Of a stretch of DNA of 64,000 nucleotides, positions 9,361-19,765 are shown in pieces. Source of the DNA: Flavobacterium sp. SUN052. Its GTDB lineage: Bacteria > Bacteroidota > Bacteroidia > Flavobacteriales > Flavobacteriaceae. A program made the position numbers and the translations under genes. Below the pieces are notes generated by a model that worked only from the letters and a program-made list of their open reading frames with translations, did not search any database and had not been told where the DNA came from. The first letter of the stretch is position 1; every line of letters begins with the position of its first letter. The stretch is from assembly GCF_028867935.1 (NCBI RefSeq), contig NZ_JAPQNS010000012.1, positions 1-64,000 of the forward strand. Reading direction: 5' to 3'.

Positions 9361-10536
9361 ATGACCCAATCAATTCCTTACGGTCGGCAACACATTACCG
9401 ACGACGATATTGCCGCCGTTACCAAAGCGCTGACCTCGCCTTATCTCACACAAGGCCCAACCATCGGTCAGTTTGAGGCTGCTTTTGCCAACTATATTGG
9501 CTGTAAATATGCAGTAGCCGTTGCCAACGGAACAGCCGCTTTGCATCTGTGTGCCATGGCGCTGGGCGTTAACGAAACGTCGAAAGTAATTACGACTCCC
9601 ATTACCTTCTCAGCATCAGCCAACTGCATTCGGTATTGTGGGGGCGAGGTGCATTTTGCCGACATCGACCCTGAAACGCTCATTCTCGACCCAAAGGCGG
9701 TGCGAGCCTTACTCGAAAAAAATCCGAAGGGTACATTTGCGGGTATAGTTCCTGTCGATTTTGCGGGTTACCCCGCCGACATGGCCGCCTTTCGCGAATT
9801 AGCCGATGAATACGGAATGTGGTTGCTGGAAGATAGCTGCCATGCGCCCGGAGCTTCGTTCACTGATACGGAAGGTAAAACGCACCGTTGTGGCGACGGC
9901 TCATTAGCCGATCTGGCCATTTTTAGTTTTCACCCCGTAAAGCATATTGCCTGTGGCGAAGGGGGCATGATTACCACGAACGACGAAAGACTGTACCGTC
10001 ATTTGCTCCGGCTCCGCACGCACGGCATCACCAACATTGCTGCCGATTTTACCGAGCCCCAACCCGGCGATCCCGAACGGGGTGGCTGGTATATGGAGTT
10101 ACAGGAACTCGGCTACAATTACCGCCTGACTGATATTCAGGCCGCGTTAGGACTAAGCCAGCTAAATCGGGCCGATGCCATGCTCGACCGCCGACGTGAA
10201 ATTGCCGCCCGCTATGATGCTGCTTTTGCCGGAACGGCAGTGAAGACAATTGTGCCGCCAGAAGGAGTCGGACACGGTTATCACCTGTATGTCATACAAG
10301 TGCCCGACCGCAAAGGCCTGTACGATTACCTCCGAACCAAGAACATTTTTGCTCAGGTCCATTACGTGCCGGTACATCGGATGCCGTACTACCAGCAATT
10401 TGGCTGGAAACAGGGCGATTTTCCCCATGCTGAAAACTATTACGCCCACGGCCTAAGCATCCCGATGTTTCCAACCCTGACCGACGAAGAGCAGAACTAT
10501 GTGATTCAGGAAGTATTGGCGTTTGTGCACAACTAA
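9361..10536 (+). CDS. pseC: UDP-4-amino-4,6-dideoxy-AltNAc aminotransferase
   Basis: A PLP-dependent DegT/DnrJ/EryC1 aminotransferase that aminates the PseB product in pseudaminic acid synthesis. Start MTQSIPYGRQHITDDDI, substrate-binding ANGTAALHLC, EDSCHAPGAS, and the internal-aldimine lysine K194 in FSFHPVKHIACGEGG are all typical of PseC, as is the 391-residue length. The later pathway genes (pseH, pseG, pseF, pseI) are not next to it, so the route is completed elsewhere or ends in a different sugar. Confidence 0.93.
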   Translation: MTQSIPYGRQHITDDDIAAVTKALTSPYLTQGPTIGQFEAAFANYIGCKYAVAVANGTAALHLCAMALGVNETSKVITTPITFSASANCIRYCGGEVHFADIDPETLILDPKAVRALLEKNPKGTFAGIVPVDFAGYPADMAAFRELADEYGMWLLEDSCHAPGASFTDTEGKTHRCGDGSLADLAIFSFHPVKHIACGEGGMITTNDERLYRHLLRLRTHGITNIAADFTEPQPGDPERGGWYMELQELGYNYRLTDIQAALGLSQLNRADAMLDRRREIAARYDAAFAGTAVKTIVPPEGVGHGYHLYVIQVPDRKGLYDYLRTKNIFAQVHYVPVHRMPYYQQFGWKQGDFPHAENYYAHGLSIPMFPTLTDEEQNYVIQEVLAFVHN

Positions 10537-10623
10537 CGAATAATGGCTCCCGCTGACAACGCTACTGACATAGGGCTGTCAGTGGGTGAGCCGTTCTTTG
10601 TAGCATAATCAAACCCAATAGCA

Positions 10624-11121
10624 ATGTCAATCATCGAAATGCTTCAAAAGGAAATGGAGTTGGAATCACAAACAACTCGTAAGATGCTCAGCCGAATTCC
10701 CGACGACAAACTCGACTGGCAACCACACCCTAAAAGCATGGCTATGCGCAACCTGGCCGTTCATATTGCGGAATTACCATCCTGGGTGAACATGGCCTTG
10801 CACACCGATGGAATAGATTTCGCTACGTTCGATGATGCGCCCACTGTAGTTAACAATTCAGCCGAATTGATTGCCATTTTCGAAAAATCACTGGCCGAAG
10901 GTAAAGCCGCTCTCAGTACAGCCACCGAAGCCGATTTGGAACCAACCTGGACGATGCGGAGTGGCGATACTATTTACAGCACCGACACCAAGGGCGAGAC
11001 CATCCGCCATGCATTCTCGCAGACAATTCATCACCGCGCCCAACTGGGAGTTTATCTACGCCTACTAGATATTCCGATTCCAGGTAGTTATGGCCCCAGT
11101 GCCGACGAACCATGGGTTTAG
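10624..11121 (+). CDS. DinB-like four-helix metal-binding protein
   Basis: A 165-residue helical protein with features of the DinB/YfiT-like superfamily: an N-terminal MLQKEMELESQTTRKML helix, LDWQPHPKSMAMRNLAVHIAELP with a candidate metal histidine, and the C-terminal QTIHHRAQLGVYLRLL helix with the other histidines, ending in the usual PGSYGPSAD tail. Such proteins often act as thiol S-transferases, but the substrate here is unknown. It has its own ATG 87 nt after pseC and is probably a separate function from the sugar genes. Confidence 0.82.
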   Translation: MSIIEMLQKEMELESQTTRKMLSRIPDDKLDWQPHPKSMAMRNLAVHIAELPSWVNMALHTDGIDFATFDDAPTVVNNSAELIAIFEKSLAEGKAALSTATEADLEPTWTMRSGDTIYSTDTKGETIRHAFSQTIHHRAQLGVYLRLLDIPIPGSYGPSADEPWV

Positions 11122-11125
11122 CCCG

Positions 11126-11164
11126 TATCTTTGCCTCGGCCAGTGCAGTTGCACAGGCCGAGGC
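11126..11164 (+). promoter_or_regulatory. -7 box TATCTTTG followed by a strong hairpin
   Basis: TATCTTTG (11126-11133) matches TAnnTTTG. It runs straight into a hairpin in which GCCTCGGCC (11133-11141) pairs with GGCCGAGGC (11156-11164), extended inward by GTGCA/TGCAC. There is no T-tract, so this reads as a structured leader for the gene at 11174, although it could also stop read-through from the DinB-like gene, whose stop ends at 11121. Confidence 0.5.
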
Positions 11165-11173
11165 AATTAATCA

Positions 11174-12853
11174 ATGCAAAGTTCTTTAACTCTGTCCAAA
11201 AGTAATCGAACGGGATTGTGGGCAGCCCTGGCCCTGTTTCCCATTCTTTACTATGCTCTGACACTCATCCGATACGCTTGGAACATGCCGTATATGGACG
11301 ATTATCCAGTGCTGGTCGATTTTTTGAATCGCTGGCCGGAAGCGCCAATGGCTGAGCAAATGAGATTGTTGCTGGAGCAGAATAATTTTCATCGAGTCAC
11401 GTGGGTAAAGGTGCTGGCTTTGCTGAACATTGGGTTAACTGGCAGAATTAACTTCACCTTTCTTCAACTAGTAGGCAACGCAGCCCTGCTGCTTACGGCC
11501 TGGGTACTCTACCGGGCCAGTTTTTCGCTCAACAAATGGGCTTTTCTGCCCGCGCTGTTCCTTATTTTCCAGTTTCAATCGTGGAACAACGCCTTTTGGG
11601 CTATGGCGGCTGTCTCTAATTTGTGGGCGCCCGCCTGGGCTTTGCTGGCGTTTTACTTAGCAAATCAATCTAGCATTCGGTTGCGCTGGTTAGCCATTTT
11701 GATTGGCTTGGCAGCCTTGTTGACAAATGGTAATGGGCTGGTGGTGTTGCCCTTATTGTGCGGTACAGCAGTATTCACCAAACCTTTTGGCCGACAGGAA
11801 ACGAGTTGGATGGCCCCCAACACGTTCTGGAAAAACACGCTCATCAACTTCACTATTGTTGCGCTCTTTTTGTATTTCAGAGGATACAGCAATCCCTCTG
11901 GTCCTTCATTAACAAACCTGCTACACCCGGCTAAATTCCTTCATCTGCTGGCGTTGGATACAGCATTTTTAGGTGCCATGTTTTACCACCCTTCGGCGGG
12001 CTGGCTCAGTCAGCTAGTTGGAGGAATTACAATTTTATGGACCGGCTATCTGCTGCTGACCCGTTACGACCGTAAAAATCCAACCCTGTTCTGGTTTCTG
12101 ATTTTCCTGCACCTCACTGGTCTGATGCTGGCGGTTAATCGAATCGAAAAAGGCACCGAACTGATGTATGCATCCCGGTATCGCAACATCACTGCCCTCA
12201 TGCTGGCCACTACGTATCTTACACTAGCTGATGTTCTCCGATTGACCCGATCGCGGTGGGTGCCTGCGCTGGTTGCCCTGGCCAGCTTTGGGGCTCTAGC
12301 CATTTGGGGTATTTCTAATTATACGTACGCCAGCAAAATCAGCCGTTTCCGCGAACTCAAACAAACTGATCAGTTTTTGTGGCAACAGTTCGGCCTTATT
12401 CGGGGTTGCGCGCCCGTGTTGCAACCCGCCCAGAAGTTTACTCAATTAACCCAAAAAGGACTCTTCACGCCTGCGCCACTGTCGATTATCGAATTAGTTT
12501 CCCAACCCGTCGCGACCGCCTTTCAACCAACCTCTGCCAACTCCCAAGACACATCTGAAATTGAGTACCAAGTTGATTTTCAACGTGCTGTAGGTCGATA
12601 TTATGTCATCAGTGGTTGGGCTAAGTTAAAGGGTCGTAAAGCCAACTTCAATGATACCTATATTGGTACAAAAACATCCAGCGGCTGGAAATTCTACACT
12701 ACTCTTTTTCACCAGCGGCTCGACAATACTGACTCGGTCAACGATAAAGATACCGGCTTTACGGCCATTGTCCCGACTGAAAACTTAAGCAACGAAATAG
12801 GTATTTGGGTGCGTTCGGGAGGAGCAACGGGCTTTGTAGAGTTGGCCCGCTGA
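11174..12853 (+). CDS. polytopic membrane protein, unknown function
   Basis: A 559-residue integral membrane protein with about ten hydrophobic segments between residues 10 and 400, then a C-terminal soluble domain of about 130 residues that is probably extracytoplasmic (beta-rich, with GRYYVISGWAKL). An early acidic motif, MPYMDDYPVL, after the first membrane segment resembles the DxD-like loop of GT-C glycosyltransferases, and the overall layout fits a lipid-linked-sugar transferase or polymer membrane protein. I do not recognise a specific family. The neighbouring pse genes suggest an envelope-sugar role, which is inference. Confidence 0.6.
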   Translation: MQSSLTLSKSNRTGLWAALALFPILYYALTLIRYAWNMPYMDDYPVLVDFLNRWPEAPMAEQMRLLLEQNNFHRVTWVKVLALLNIGLTGRINFTFLQLVGNAALLLTAWVLYRASFSLNKWAFLPALFLIFQFQSWNNAFWAMAAVSNLWAPAWALLAFYLANQSSIRLRWLAILIGLAALLTNGNGLVVLPLLCGTAVFTKPFGRQETSWMAPNTFWKNTLINFTIVALFLYFRGYSNPSGPSLTNLLHPAKFLHLLALDTAFLGAMFYHPSAGWLSQLVGGITILWTGYLLLTRYDRKNPTLFWFLIFLHLTGLMLAVNRIEKGTELMYASRYRNITALMLATTYLTLADVLRLTRSRWVPALVALASFGALAIWGISNYTYASKISRFRELKQTDQFLWQQFGLIRGCAPVLQPAQKFTQLTQKGLFTPAPLSIIELVSQPVATAFQPTSANSQDTSEIEYQVDFQRAVGRYYVISGWAKLKGRKANFNDTYIGTKTSSGWKFYTTLFHQRLDNTDSVNDKDTGFTAIVPTENLSNEIGIWVRSGGATGFVELAR

Positions 12854-12877
12854 ACCAAACCACTATCCCGATTGTCG

Positions 12878-12885
12878 TATATTTG
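12878..12885 (+). promoter_or_regulatory. -7 box (TATATTTG) for prfB
   Basis: An exact TAnnTTTG match 58 nt upstream of the prfB ATG at 12944, in a 90-nt gap after the preceding gene. No TTG -33 box is at the ideal spacing. Confidence 0.55.
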
Positions 12886-12943
12886 CAGTTTTAACAGACG
12901 TTCACAAACGTCCAGATTTCATTAACCACAACAAGACAAGTTC

Positions 12944-14021
12944 ATGACAACGGATCAGTTGAAAGACTTGAGGGCCAGAGTAGAGGCCCTGAGGAGATAT
13001 CTTTGACTACGACGCGAAGAAAGAACAGCTAGGCGACCTCGAACAACAGACATTCCAACCCGAATTCTGGACAGATGCCGCCCGCGCCGAAAATACAATG
13101 AAACAGGTTCGCGCCCTCAAAGGCTGGACAGGCGGATATGACGCTCTCGACAGTCAGTTGAGCGATCTCGAAACCCTGTATGAGTTCTACGAAGCAGGTG
13201 ATGTTTCCGAGGAAGAGGTTGACGAGGAGGGGCAAAAGGTAATGACCACTCTCGAAGAGCTCGAACTCAAAAAGATGCTGAGTAATGAGGAAGATCAACT
13301 CAGCGCGGTGCTCGAAATTAACTCCGGTGCCGGTGGTACCGAGAGTCAGGACTGGGCCGAGATGATTTATCGAATGTATCTCCGCTGGGCCGAAAAACAC
13401 GGGTACAGCGTGAAACAGGTCGATTATCAGGATGGCGATACAGCTGGTATCAAATCGGCCACGCTCGAAGTTGATGGTCCGCTGGCCTACGGTTACTTGA
13501 AATCTGAAAATGGTGTTCACCGTCTTGTTCGCATCTCACCCTTCGATTCCAACGCCCGGCGACATACCTCATTTGCCTCTGTCTTTGCCTATCCGCTCGT
13601 CGATGATTCCATTAATATTGAGGTCAATTTAGCCGATATTGATTGGGATACATTCCGGTCGGGTGGAGCCGGTGGGCAGAACGTGAACAAAGTAGAAACG
13701 GCCGTACGGCTCAAACACAAGCCATCAGGCCTTATTATCGAATGCCAGCAGGAACGAAGTCAGTTACAGAATAAAGAAGTAGCCATCCGCCTGCTGAAAT
13801 CGAAGCTCTACGAAATCGAAGTGCAAAAGCGCAACGCAGCCCGTGCCGAAGTAGAAGCTGGCAAAAAGAAAATTGAGTGGGGTTCGCAAATCCGCTCCTA
13901 CGTACTCGACGACCGGCGCGTGAAGGACCACCGCACCGGCTACCAGACATCCAATACCGAAGCCGTACTCGACGGGGATCTGGATGAATTTATTAAAGCC
14001 TATCTGCTCATGCAGGAATGA
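12944..14021 (+). CDS. prfB: peptide chain release factor 2, programmed +1 frameshift
   Basis: Recognises UGA and UAA stop codons and triggers peptide release on the ribosome. The 5' frame starts at ATG 12944, reads 20 codons to CTT at 13001 and meets an in-frame TGA at 13004. Shifting +1 at CTT-T resumes at GAC 13005 and continues to 14021, giving 358 residues. The classic signals are present: internal Shine-Dalgarno-like AGGAG just before TATCTTTGAC. Domain landmarks are the SPF specificity tripeptide in [14 protein letters not shown] and GGQ at residues 243-245 ([15 protein letters not shown]). A caller that ignores the frameshift would start at 13098 and lose the N-terminal domain. RF2 thus autoregulates its own synthesis. 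Confidence 0.97.
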
Positions 14022-14024
14022 TTT

Positions 14025-14141
14025 TTTCGACAGGATTACAGGATTTAACCGATTGGTTTTGCCAGTAGCATCGCCCTGGCAGTATTACCATTGTTTACAT
14101 CCTTGCTAAAAATCGGTTTAATCCGGTAATCCTGTCGAAAA
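14025..14141. repeat. intergenic long inverted repeat, CGACAGGATTA family
   Basis: Left arm 14025-14055 and right arm 14111-14141 are inverse complements over 31 bp with two mismatches, based on TTTTCGACAGGATTAC and a TTTAACCGATT end. The 55-nt centre is not repetitive. It starts 3 nt after the prfB stop and ends before the yceD promoter, with no T-tract after it. Confidence 0.82.
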
Positions 14142-14169
14142 CAAACTTGTCTGATTCACAAACGTTTCG

Positions 14170-14177
14170 TAATTTTG
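14170..14177 (+). promoter_or_regulatory. -7 box (TAATTTTG) that fixes the yceD start
   Basis: An exact TAnnTTTG box. Transcription from it would begin near 14180, downstream of the alternative TTG start at 14147. The real start is therefore the GTG at 14207, which has a GGAGGGG ribosome-binding site at 14191-14197. Confidence 0.65.
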
Positions 14178-14206
14178 CACTCCTATTTTTGGAGGGGTCT
14201 GATACC

Positions 14207-14746
14207 GTGAACGAGCTAAAGCAATACGAGATTCCAATTTTTGGGTTGGAAAACAAACGCTACGAATACGACTTCGAGTCGGGCGATGCGTTTTTTGGCG
14301 CTTTGGAGCAGGAAATGATCACGAAGGGTAACGTTCATACGCATCTGACACTCAGCAAGTCAGAAACGATGATTCGGCTCGATTTCCAAATCAGTGGAAC
14401 CGTGGAACAAACCTGCGACCGGAGCCTCGATTTATACGACGAACCGATCGATATTGAGCGCTTACTGTTGCTGAAGTTCTCCGATCATAATGAGGAATTG
14501 ACCGATGAGATCGAACTGATCGAACGCAATACGCATAGCATCAACGTAGCACGATACATTTTTGAGTTTATCGCTACGTCGTTGCCCATGAAAAAACTGC
14601 ATCCGCGCTTCCGTGATGAAGACGAGCAGGACGACGAAGAATCGGATGGTAAATTGATTTATACCTCCGAAACGGACAATGAATCAACTGAAGACGAGTC
14701 AATCGACCCACGTTGGGCGGCTCTTCGAAAACTGAACGATAATTAA
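14207..14746 (+). CDS. yceD: YceD / DUF177 family protein
   Basis: A conserved small protein encoded immediately before rpmF in most bacteria; in E. coli and plants it is linked to 23S rRNA accumulation. The open frame begins at TTG 14147, but the GTG at 14207 follows a strong GGAGGGG site and yields VNELKQYEIPIFGL, the usual N-terminus; a promoter box lies between the two. Conserved parts are the VEQTCDRSLDLYDEPI region (the Cys is common in this family) and the very acidic C-terminus (RDEDEQDDEESDG). About 179 residues. It is followed 12 nt later by rpmF. Confidence 0.88.
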   Translation: MNELKQYEIPIFGLENKRYEYDFESGDAFFGALEQEMITKGNVHTHLTLSKSETMIRLDFQISGTVEQTCDRSLDLYDEPIDIERLLLLKFSDHNEELTDEIELIERNTHSINVARYIFEFIATSLPMKKLHPRFRDEDEQDDEESDGKLIYTSETDNESTEDESIDPRWAALRKLNDN

Positions 14747-14758
14747 CTACTATAAAAC

Positions 14759-14953
14759 ATGGCACACCCCAAACGACGCCACTCGACAACCCGTCGCGAT
14801 AAACGCCGGACTCACTACAAGGCTACGGCCGTAACGCTCTCAACGGATGCCTCAACAGGCGAAGTTCACGAGCGTCACCATGCTCACGTGTATGAGGGAA
14901 ACCTTTATTACAAGGGCAAAATGATAATTGAAGGATACGCTTCTGCTGCTTAA
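14759..14953 (+). CDS. rpmF: 50S ribosomal protein L32
   Basis: A 64-residue basic ribosomal protein of the large subunit. The start [19 protein letters not shown] is diagnostic. The CXXC zinc-ribbon cysteines of classic L32 are absent (no Cys at all), so this is the zinc-free form. The second half carries [18 protein letters not shown]. It sits in the conserved yceD-rpmF-plsX-fabH order. Confidence 0.97.
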   Translation: MAHPKRRHSTTRRDKRRTHYKATAVTLSTDASTGEVHERHHAHVYEGNLYYKGKMIIEGYASAA

Positions 14954-15112
14954 AATCAGCTACTTAGGTGTGCCTATCTATAAAGTATTTCGTTGACATC
15001 TTCCCGGAAGATGAACGCGAAATACTTTTTTATTGCCCCATACCTGCTATTTTTACGCAGTTATTTCATTCCTACCAAGACCTGCGTCGGCTCCGGCGCT
15101 CATACAGAGTCA

Positions 15113-16054
15113 ATGAAAATTGCAGTTGATATTATGGGTGGTGATTTTGCTCCAGCGGCAATTGTCGAGGGAGTAGTGATGGCCGCTTCCGAATTACCAG
15201 AAAACGTAACGATTGTAATGGTTGGTCGCCAGAGCGTTATCGACGCACTGTTACCACAATATACGTCGAAACCGTTGCCTTCGCTTGAGATCGTCCATGC
15301 CGAAGACGTTATTGAAATGGGCGAACACCCAACGAAGGCCCTTTCCCAGAAGCCCAATTCCAGCATTGGGGTTGGGTTTAAGCTTTTGAAAGACAAGCAG
15401 GTTGACGCCTTTTGTAGCGCTGGCAACACAGGAGCTATGCACGTCGGTGCCTTGTTTAGCATTAAAGCCATCGAAGGTGTTATGCGACCCTGTATTGCGG
15501 GCTTTGTACCGCAATTGGGCGGTGGGTATGCCGTTATGCTCGATATTGGTGCCAACGCCGATTGTAAGCCTGAGATGTTGGCTCAGTTTGGCGAAATAGG
15601 TTCTGTTTATGCCCGCGCAACGTTTGGAATCGACAAACCACGGGTTGCGTTAATGAACATCGGCTCCGAAGAACAAAAGGGTTCGTTAGTAGCTCAGGCA
15701 GCTTATCAGTTGTTAAAAGAGAGCCGCCGAATCAATTTTGTAGGAAATATGGAGGGGGGCGATATGTTTGCCGATAAAGCTGACGTAATTGTGACGGATG
15801 GCTTTACGGGTAACACAATGTTCAAACTTGGGGAGTCCATTTATTCGCTAGCCAAAAAGCGGGGTATCAGCGACGAGTTCATCGACAAAACAAATTACGA
15901 GTCGGTGGGAGGAAGTCCAATTGTAGGGGTCAACGGCAACGTGATCATTGCGCACGGCATCTCATCGGCAATAGCCATAAAAAATATGATTGGACTAGCT
16001 ATTCGGCAGGTCGAATCGGATGCATACAGCAAAATTGCGCACATGCTCAGTTAA
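15113..16054 (+). CDS. plsX: phosphate acyltransferase PlsX
   Basis: Converts acyl-ACP to acyl-phosphate, the donor for PlsY in phospholipid synthesis. The start MKIAVDIMGGDFAP and the motifs GEHPTKALSQKPNSSI, CSAGNTGAMH, MLDIGANADCKP and VTDGFTGN are typical. The open frame reaches back to 14993, but the ATG at 15113 gives the family N-terminus and a normal length of 313 residues; the upstream 40 codons show no conservation pattern. It is followed by an intergenic repeat and fabH. Confidence 0.96.
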   Translation: MKIAVDIMGGDFAPAAIVEGVVMAASELPENVTIVMVGRQSVIDALLPQYTSKPLPSLEIVHAEDVIEMGEHPTKALSQKPNSSIGVGFKLLKDKQVDAFCSAGNTGAMHVGALFSIKAIEGVMRPCIAGFVPQLGGGYAVMLDIGANADCKPEMLAQFGEIGSVYARATFGIDKPRVALMNIGSEEQKGSLVAQAAYQLLKESRRINFVGNMEGGDMFADKADVIVTDGFTGNTMFKLGESIYSLAKKRGISDEFIDKTNYESVGGSPIVGVNGNVIIAHGISSAIAIKNMIGLAIRQVESDAYSKIAHMLS

Positions 16055-16138
16055 CAGATAACAGTGATCAGCTATCAGCCATCAGTATTTTCAACTGTTA
16101 GCTGTTAGTTGTCTACTGATGGCTGTTCATTGTTCAGT
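16053..16138. repeat. intergenic inverted repeat of ~7-nt units, CATCAGT/GTTAGCT family
   Basis: The plsX-fabH gap is made of iterated ~7-nt units (AACAGAT, AACAGTG, ATCAGCT, ATCAGCC on the left; GTTAGCT, GTTAGTT, GGCTGTT on the right). The clearest paired core is CAGCCATCAGTA (16076-16087) with TACTGATGGCTG (16114-16125), 12 bp perfect. The left edge overlaps the plsX stop codon. No T-tract is present. Confidence 0.75.
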
Positions 16139-16150
16139 ACCACCTAACAG

Positions 16151-17134
16151 ATGAAGAAAGCGGCAATAACGGGCGTTCACGGTTATGTTCCCGACTACGT
16201 GTTGACCAACGCGGAACTGGAACAGATGGTGGATACCAACGACGAGTGGATTACGTCTCGAACCGGCATTAAAGAACGCCGGATTTTGAAAGGCGAAGGC
16301 ATGGGATCTTCGCACATGGGAGCGAAAGCCGTGCAGGGCTTACTGGAAAAAACAAATACGAAGCCAGAAGAAATCGACCTCGTTATTTGTGCAACCGTTA
16401 CGCCCGATTATGTCTTTCCGGCTACCGCCAATCTAATTTGTGACATGGTCGGCATTAGAAACGTTGGCAGTTTCGACATTCAGGCCGCCTGTTCGGGATT
16501 CTTGTACGCACTCACAACGGGTACACAGTTTATCGAAACAGGAAAGTACAAAAAGGTAATTGTAGTAGGAGCCGATAAAATGTCAGCTATCACCGATTAT
16601 ACTGATCGGACGACCTGTGTGTTATTTGGCGACGGAGCTGGTGCCGTTCTGCTGGAACCCGCCGAAGAGGGGTTGGGCATTATGGATTCCATTTTGCGGT
16701 CAGATGGCAGTGGCCAAACTCATTTGTTTCAGAAGGCAGGAGGTAGCCGCTACCCACCCACCCATGAGACTGTTGAAAAGCGCTGGCACTATGCGTATCA
16801 GGATGGTCCATCGGTATTTAAGTTTGCCGTGAAAAACATGGCCGACGTGTCAGCCGAGATTATGGAGCGCAACAACCTGAAAGGCGACGAAGTAGCCTGG
16901 CTGGTGCCGCATCAGGCCAATAAACGCATTATTGATGCAACGGCCAATCGCATGAAAGTGCCCTTCGAACGCGTTATGATGAATATTTATAAGTACGGCA
17001 ACACTACGGCCGCAACAATTCCACTCTGTTTGTTCGATTACGAATCGCAACTCAAAAAGGGGGATAACTTAGTGCTAGCAGCTTTCGGAGGTGGGTTCAC
17101 CTGGGGAGCTGTTTATGTAAAGTGGGCTTATTAA
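16151..17134 (+). CDS. fabH: beta-ketoacyl-ACP synthase III
   Basis: Condenses acetyl- or branched acyl-CoA with malonyl-ACP to start fatty-acid synthesis. A thiolase-fold protein of 327 residues with catalytic C114 in [13 protein letters not shown], the histidine in VPHQANKRI and the asparagine in [10 protein letters not shown]. The N-terminal [18 protein letters not shown] region is the family hallmark. It lies downstream of plsX and upstream of efp-accB-accC, forming an extended fatty-acid initiation block. Confidence 0.97.
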   Translation: MKKAAITGVHGYVPDYVLTNAELEQMVDTNDEWITSRTGIKERRILKGEGMGSSHMGAKAVQGLLEKTNTKPEEIDLVICATVTPDYVFPATANLICDMVGIRNVGSFDIQAACSGFLYALTTGTQFIETGKYKKVIVVGADKMSAITDYTDRTTCVLFGDGAGAVLLEPAEEGLGIMDSILRSDGSGQTHLFQKAGGSRYPPTHETVEKRWHYAYQDGPSVFKFAVKNMADVSAEIMERNNLKGDEVAWLVPHQANKRIIDATANRMKVPFERVMMNIYKYGNTTAATIPLCLFDYESQLKKGDNLVLAAFGGGFTWGAVYVKWAY

Positions 17135-17148
17135 TTGATTTCGAATGG

Positions 17149-17246
17149 ATGATTTCGGATTGGCATTGTCCAGTTAATTGTTGATCCGAAACCATCAAGC
17201 CGAACCGCGACGGCGGATCGTTCCAAAATCTCAAATCCAAAATCAT
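17149..17246. repeat. intergenic imperfect inverted repeat, GATTTCGGATT family
   Basis: ATGATTTCGGATT (17149-17161) is inverted at 17234-17246 with one mismatch. Unit-like pieces (GATTTCGAATG, GATCCGAAACC, CAAAATCTCAAATC) fill the gap. It lies between fabH and efp and produces a spurious 24-codon upstream extension of efp. Confidence 0.6.
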
Positions 17247-17249
17247 AAT

Positions 17250-17813
17250 ATGGCAACAACCGCAGACCTACGCAACGGTTTAGTCTTAAACTTCAACAAC
17301 GACTTATTTCAGGTTACTGAATTTCAACATGTTAAACCCGGTAAAGGAGCCGCTTTTGTCCGTACAAAGCTCAAAAGCCTTACCACGGGTCGTGTAATCG
17401 ATAATACATTTAACTCTGGTGTAAGCATTACTCCTGTTCGGGTAGAGCGCCGGAAGTTTCAGTTCCTTTACAAAGACGAGTCGGGCTACAACTTCATGGA
17501 TCAGGAAACGTTTGATCAGATCAACATCGACGAAAAACTGGTAGAAGGTGCCGACATGATGAAAGAAGGTCAGGAAGTTGAAATCCTGATTAATGCCGAA
17601 AACGACACGGCTCTCACCTGCGAATTACCACCGTTTGTTGAACTAGAAGTGACCTATGCCGAGCCCGGAATGCGGGGCGATACAGCCAACAGCCCCAAAA
17701 AGCGGGTTGAAGTTGAATCAGGCGCGAAAATTATGGTACCACTCTTCATTGAGCAGGGTCAGAAAATAAAGGTCGATACCCGGACACGTGATTACGTAGA
17801 GCGAGTAAAATAG
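17250..17813 (+). CDS. efp: translation elongation factor P
   Basis: Relieves ribosome stalling at proline runs. The start [20 protein letters not shown] at ATG 17250 fits the family; the longer frame from 17178 is encoded by intergenic repeat sequence. The modification loop [10 protein letters not shown] carries K32 at its tip, the position of the modified lysine in E. coli EF-P; no modifying enzyme gene is adjacent. Three OB-like domains, 187 residues, ending [11 protein letters not shown]. The stop is followed 2 nt later by accB, so the two are translationally close. Confidence 0.96.
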   Translation: MATTADLRNGLVLNFNNDLFQVTEFQHVKPGKGAAFVRTKLKSLTTGRVIDNTFNSGVSITPVRVERRKFQFLYKDESGYNFMDQETFDQINIDEKLVEGADMMKEGQEVEILINAENDTALTCELPPFVELEVTYAEPGMRGDTANSPKKRVEVESGAKIMVPLFIEQGQKIKVDTRTRDYVERVK

Positions 17814-17815
17814 CT

Positions 17816-18295
17816 ATGGATACTAAAGACATACAGCAACTTATTGACTTCATTGCCCAGTCAGGTCTGGATGAGGTCAACGTGGAGACTAACGAACTAA
17901 AGATCAGCGTCAAGCGGTATAGTTCAGCACCAGCGGCTCCGGCTTATCAACCACAGCCAGCGGCCGCACCAACTCCGGTAGCAACTCAACAAGCGACTGC
18001 AGCTGCACCTGTTGCCGCACCGCCAGCCGCTCCAAAAGCTGCGGATAACTCAAATTACATCACCATCAAGTCGCCAATGATCGGGACGTTCTATCGTTCG
18101 TCAAACCCCGAAACGCCTTCGTTTGTGGAGATTGGCGATGAGGTGGCGACTGGCAAGGTGGTGTGCATTATTGAAGCCATGAAACTCTTCAATGAAATTG
18201 AATCCGAAGTATCGGGTCGAATCGTGAAGGTGCTGGTCGAAAATGCTACGCCGGTCGAGTATGACCAACCGTTGTTCCTTGTAGAACCAATTTAA
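17816..18295 (+). CDS. accB: biotin carboxyl carrier protein of acetyl-CoA carboxylase
   Basis: Carries biotin between AccC and AccAD in malonyl-CoA synthesis. The layout is an N-terminal helix region ([20 protein letters not shown]), an alanine/proline-rich mobile linker (about residues 40-77), and the biotinyl domain with K123 in [12 protein letters not shown]. 159 residues. It starts 2 nt after efp and precedes accC. Confidence 0.96.
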   Translation: MDTKDIQQLIDFIAQSGLDEVNVETNELKISVKRYSSAPAAPAYQPQPAAAPTPVATQQATAAAPVAAPPAAPKAADNSNYITIKSPMIGTFYRSSNPETPSFVEIGDEVATGKVVCIIEAMKLFNEIESEVSGRIVKVLVENATPVEYDQPLFLVEPI

Positions 18296-18409
18296 AGAGT
18301 GAGAGTGTGAACGAGTGAAAGAGCGAAATCAGTTCGACAATGTATCTCAAACGATACGTAGCGACACTCTTTCGCTCTTTTACTCTCTTGCTCTTTCTCT
18401 CTTTCACAC
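18294..18409. repeat. intergenic inverted repeat of GAGTGAAA/GAGCGAAA units
   Basis: The accB-accC gap consists of iterated GAGTG/GAACGAGTG/AAAGAGCG units on the left and their complements on the right (TTTCGCTCTTTTACTC, CTCTTGCTCTTTCTCTC). The best core is 18313-18328 with 18370-18385, 15 of 16 bp. The same unit type recurs at 60598-60652. It splits two genes whose products work in one complex. Confidence 0.75.
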
Positions 18410-18412
18410 ATT

Positions 18413-19756
<1,344 letters not shown>

Positions 19757-19765
19757 AAGATTTTA

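Noticed and set aside
10537..10623. Possible hairpin terminator after pseC (CCGCTGACA / TGTCAGTGGG)
   Set aside because: The arms match only in part and no T-tract follows; it may be a weak member of the junction repeats but is not convincing.
14993..15112. Forty extra N-terminal codons of plsX
   Set aside because: The upstream part does not resemble PlsX, while the ATG at 15113 gives the standard MKIAVDIMGGDFAP start and normal length.
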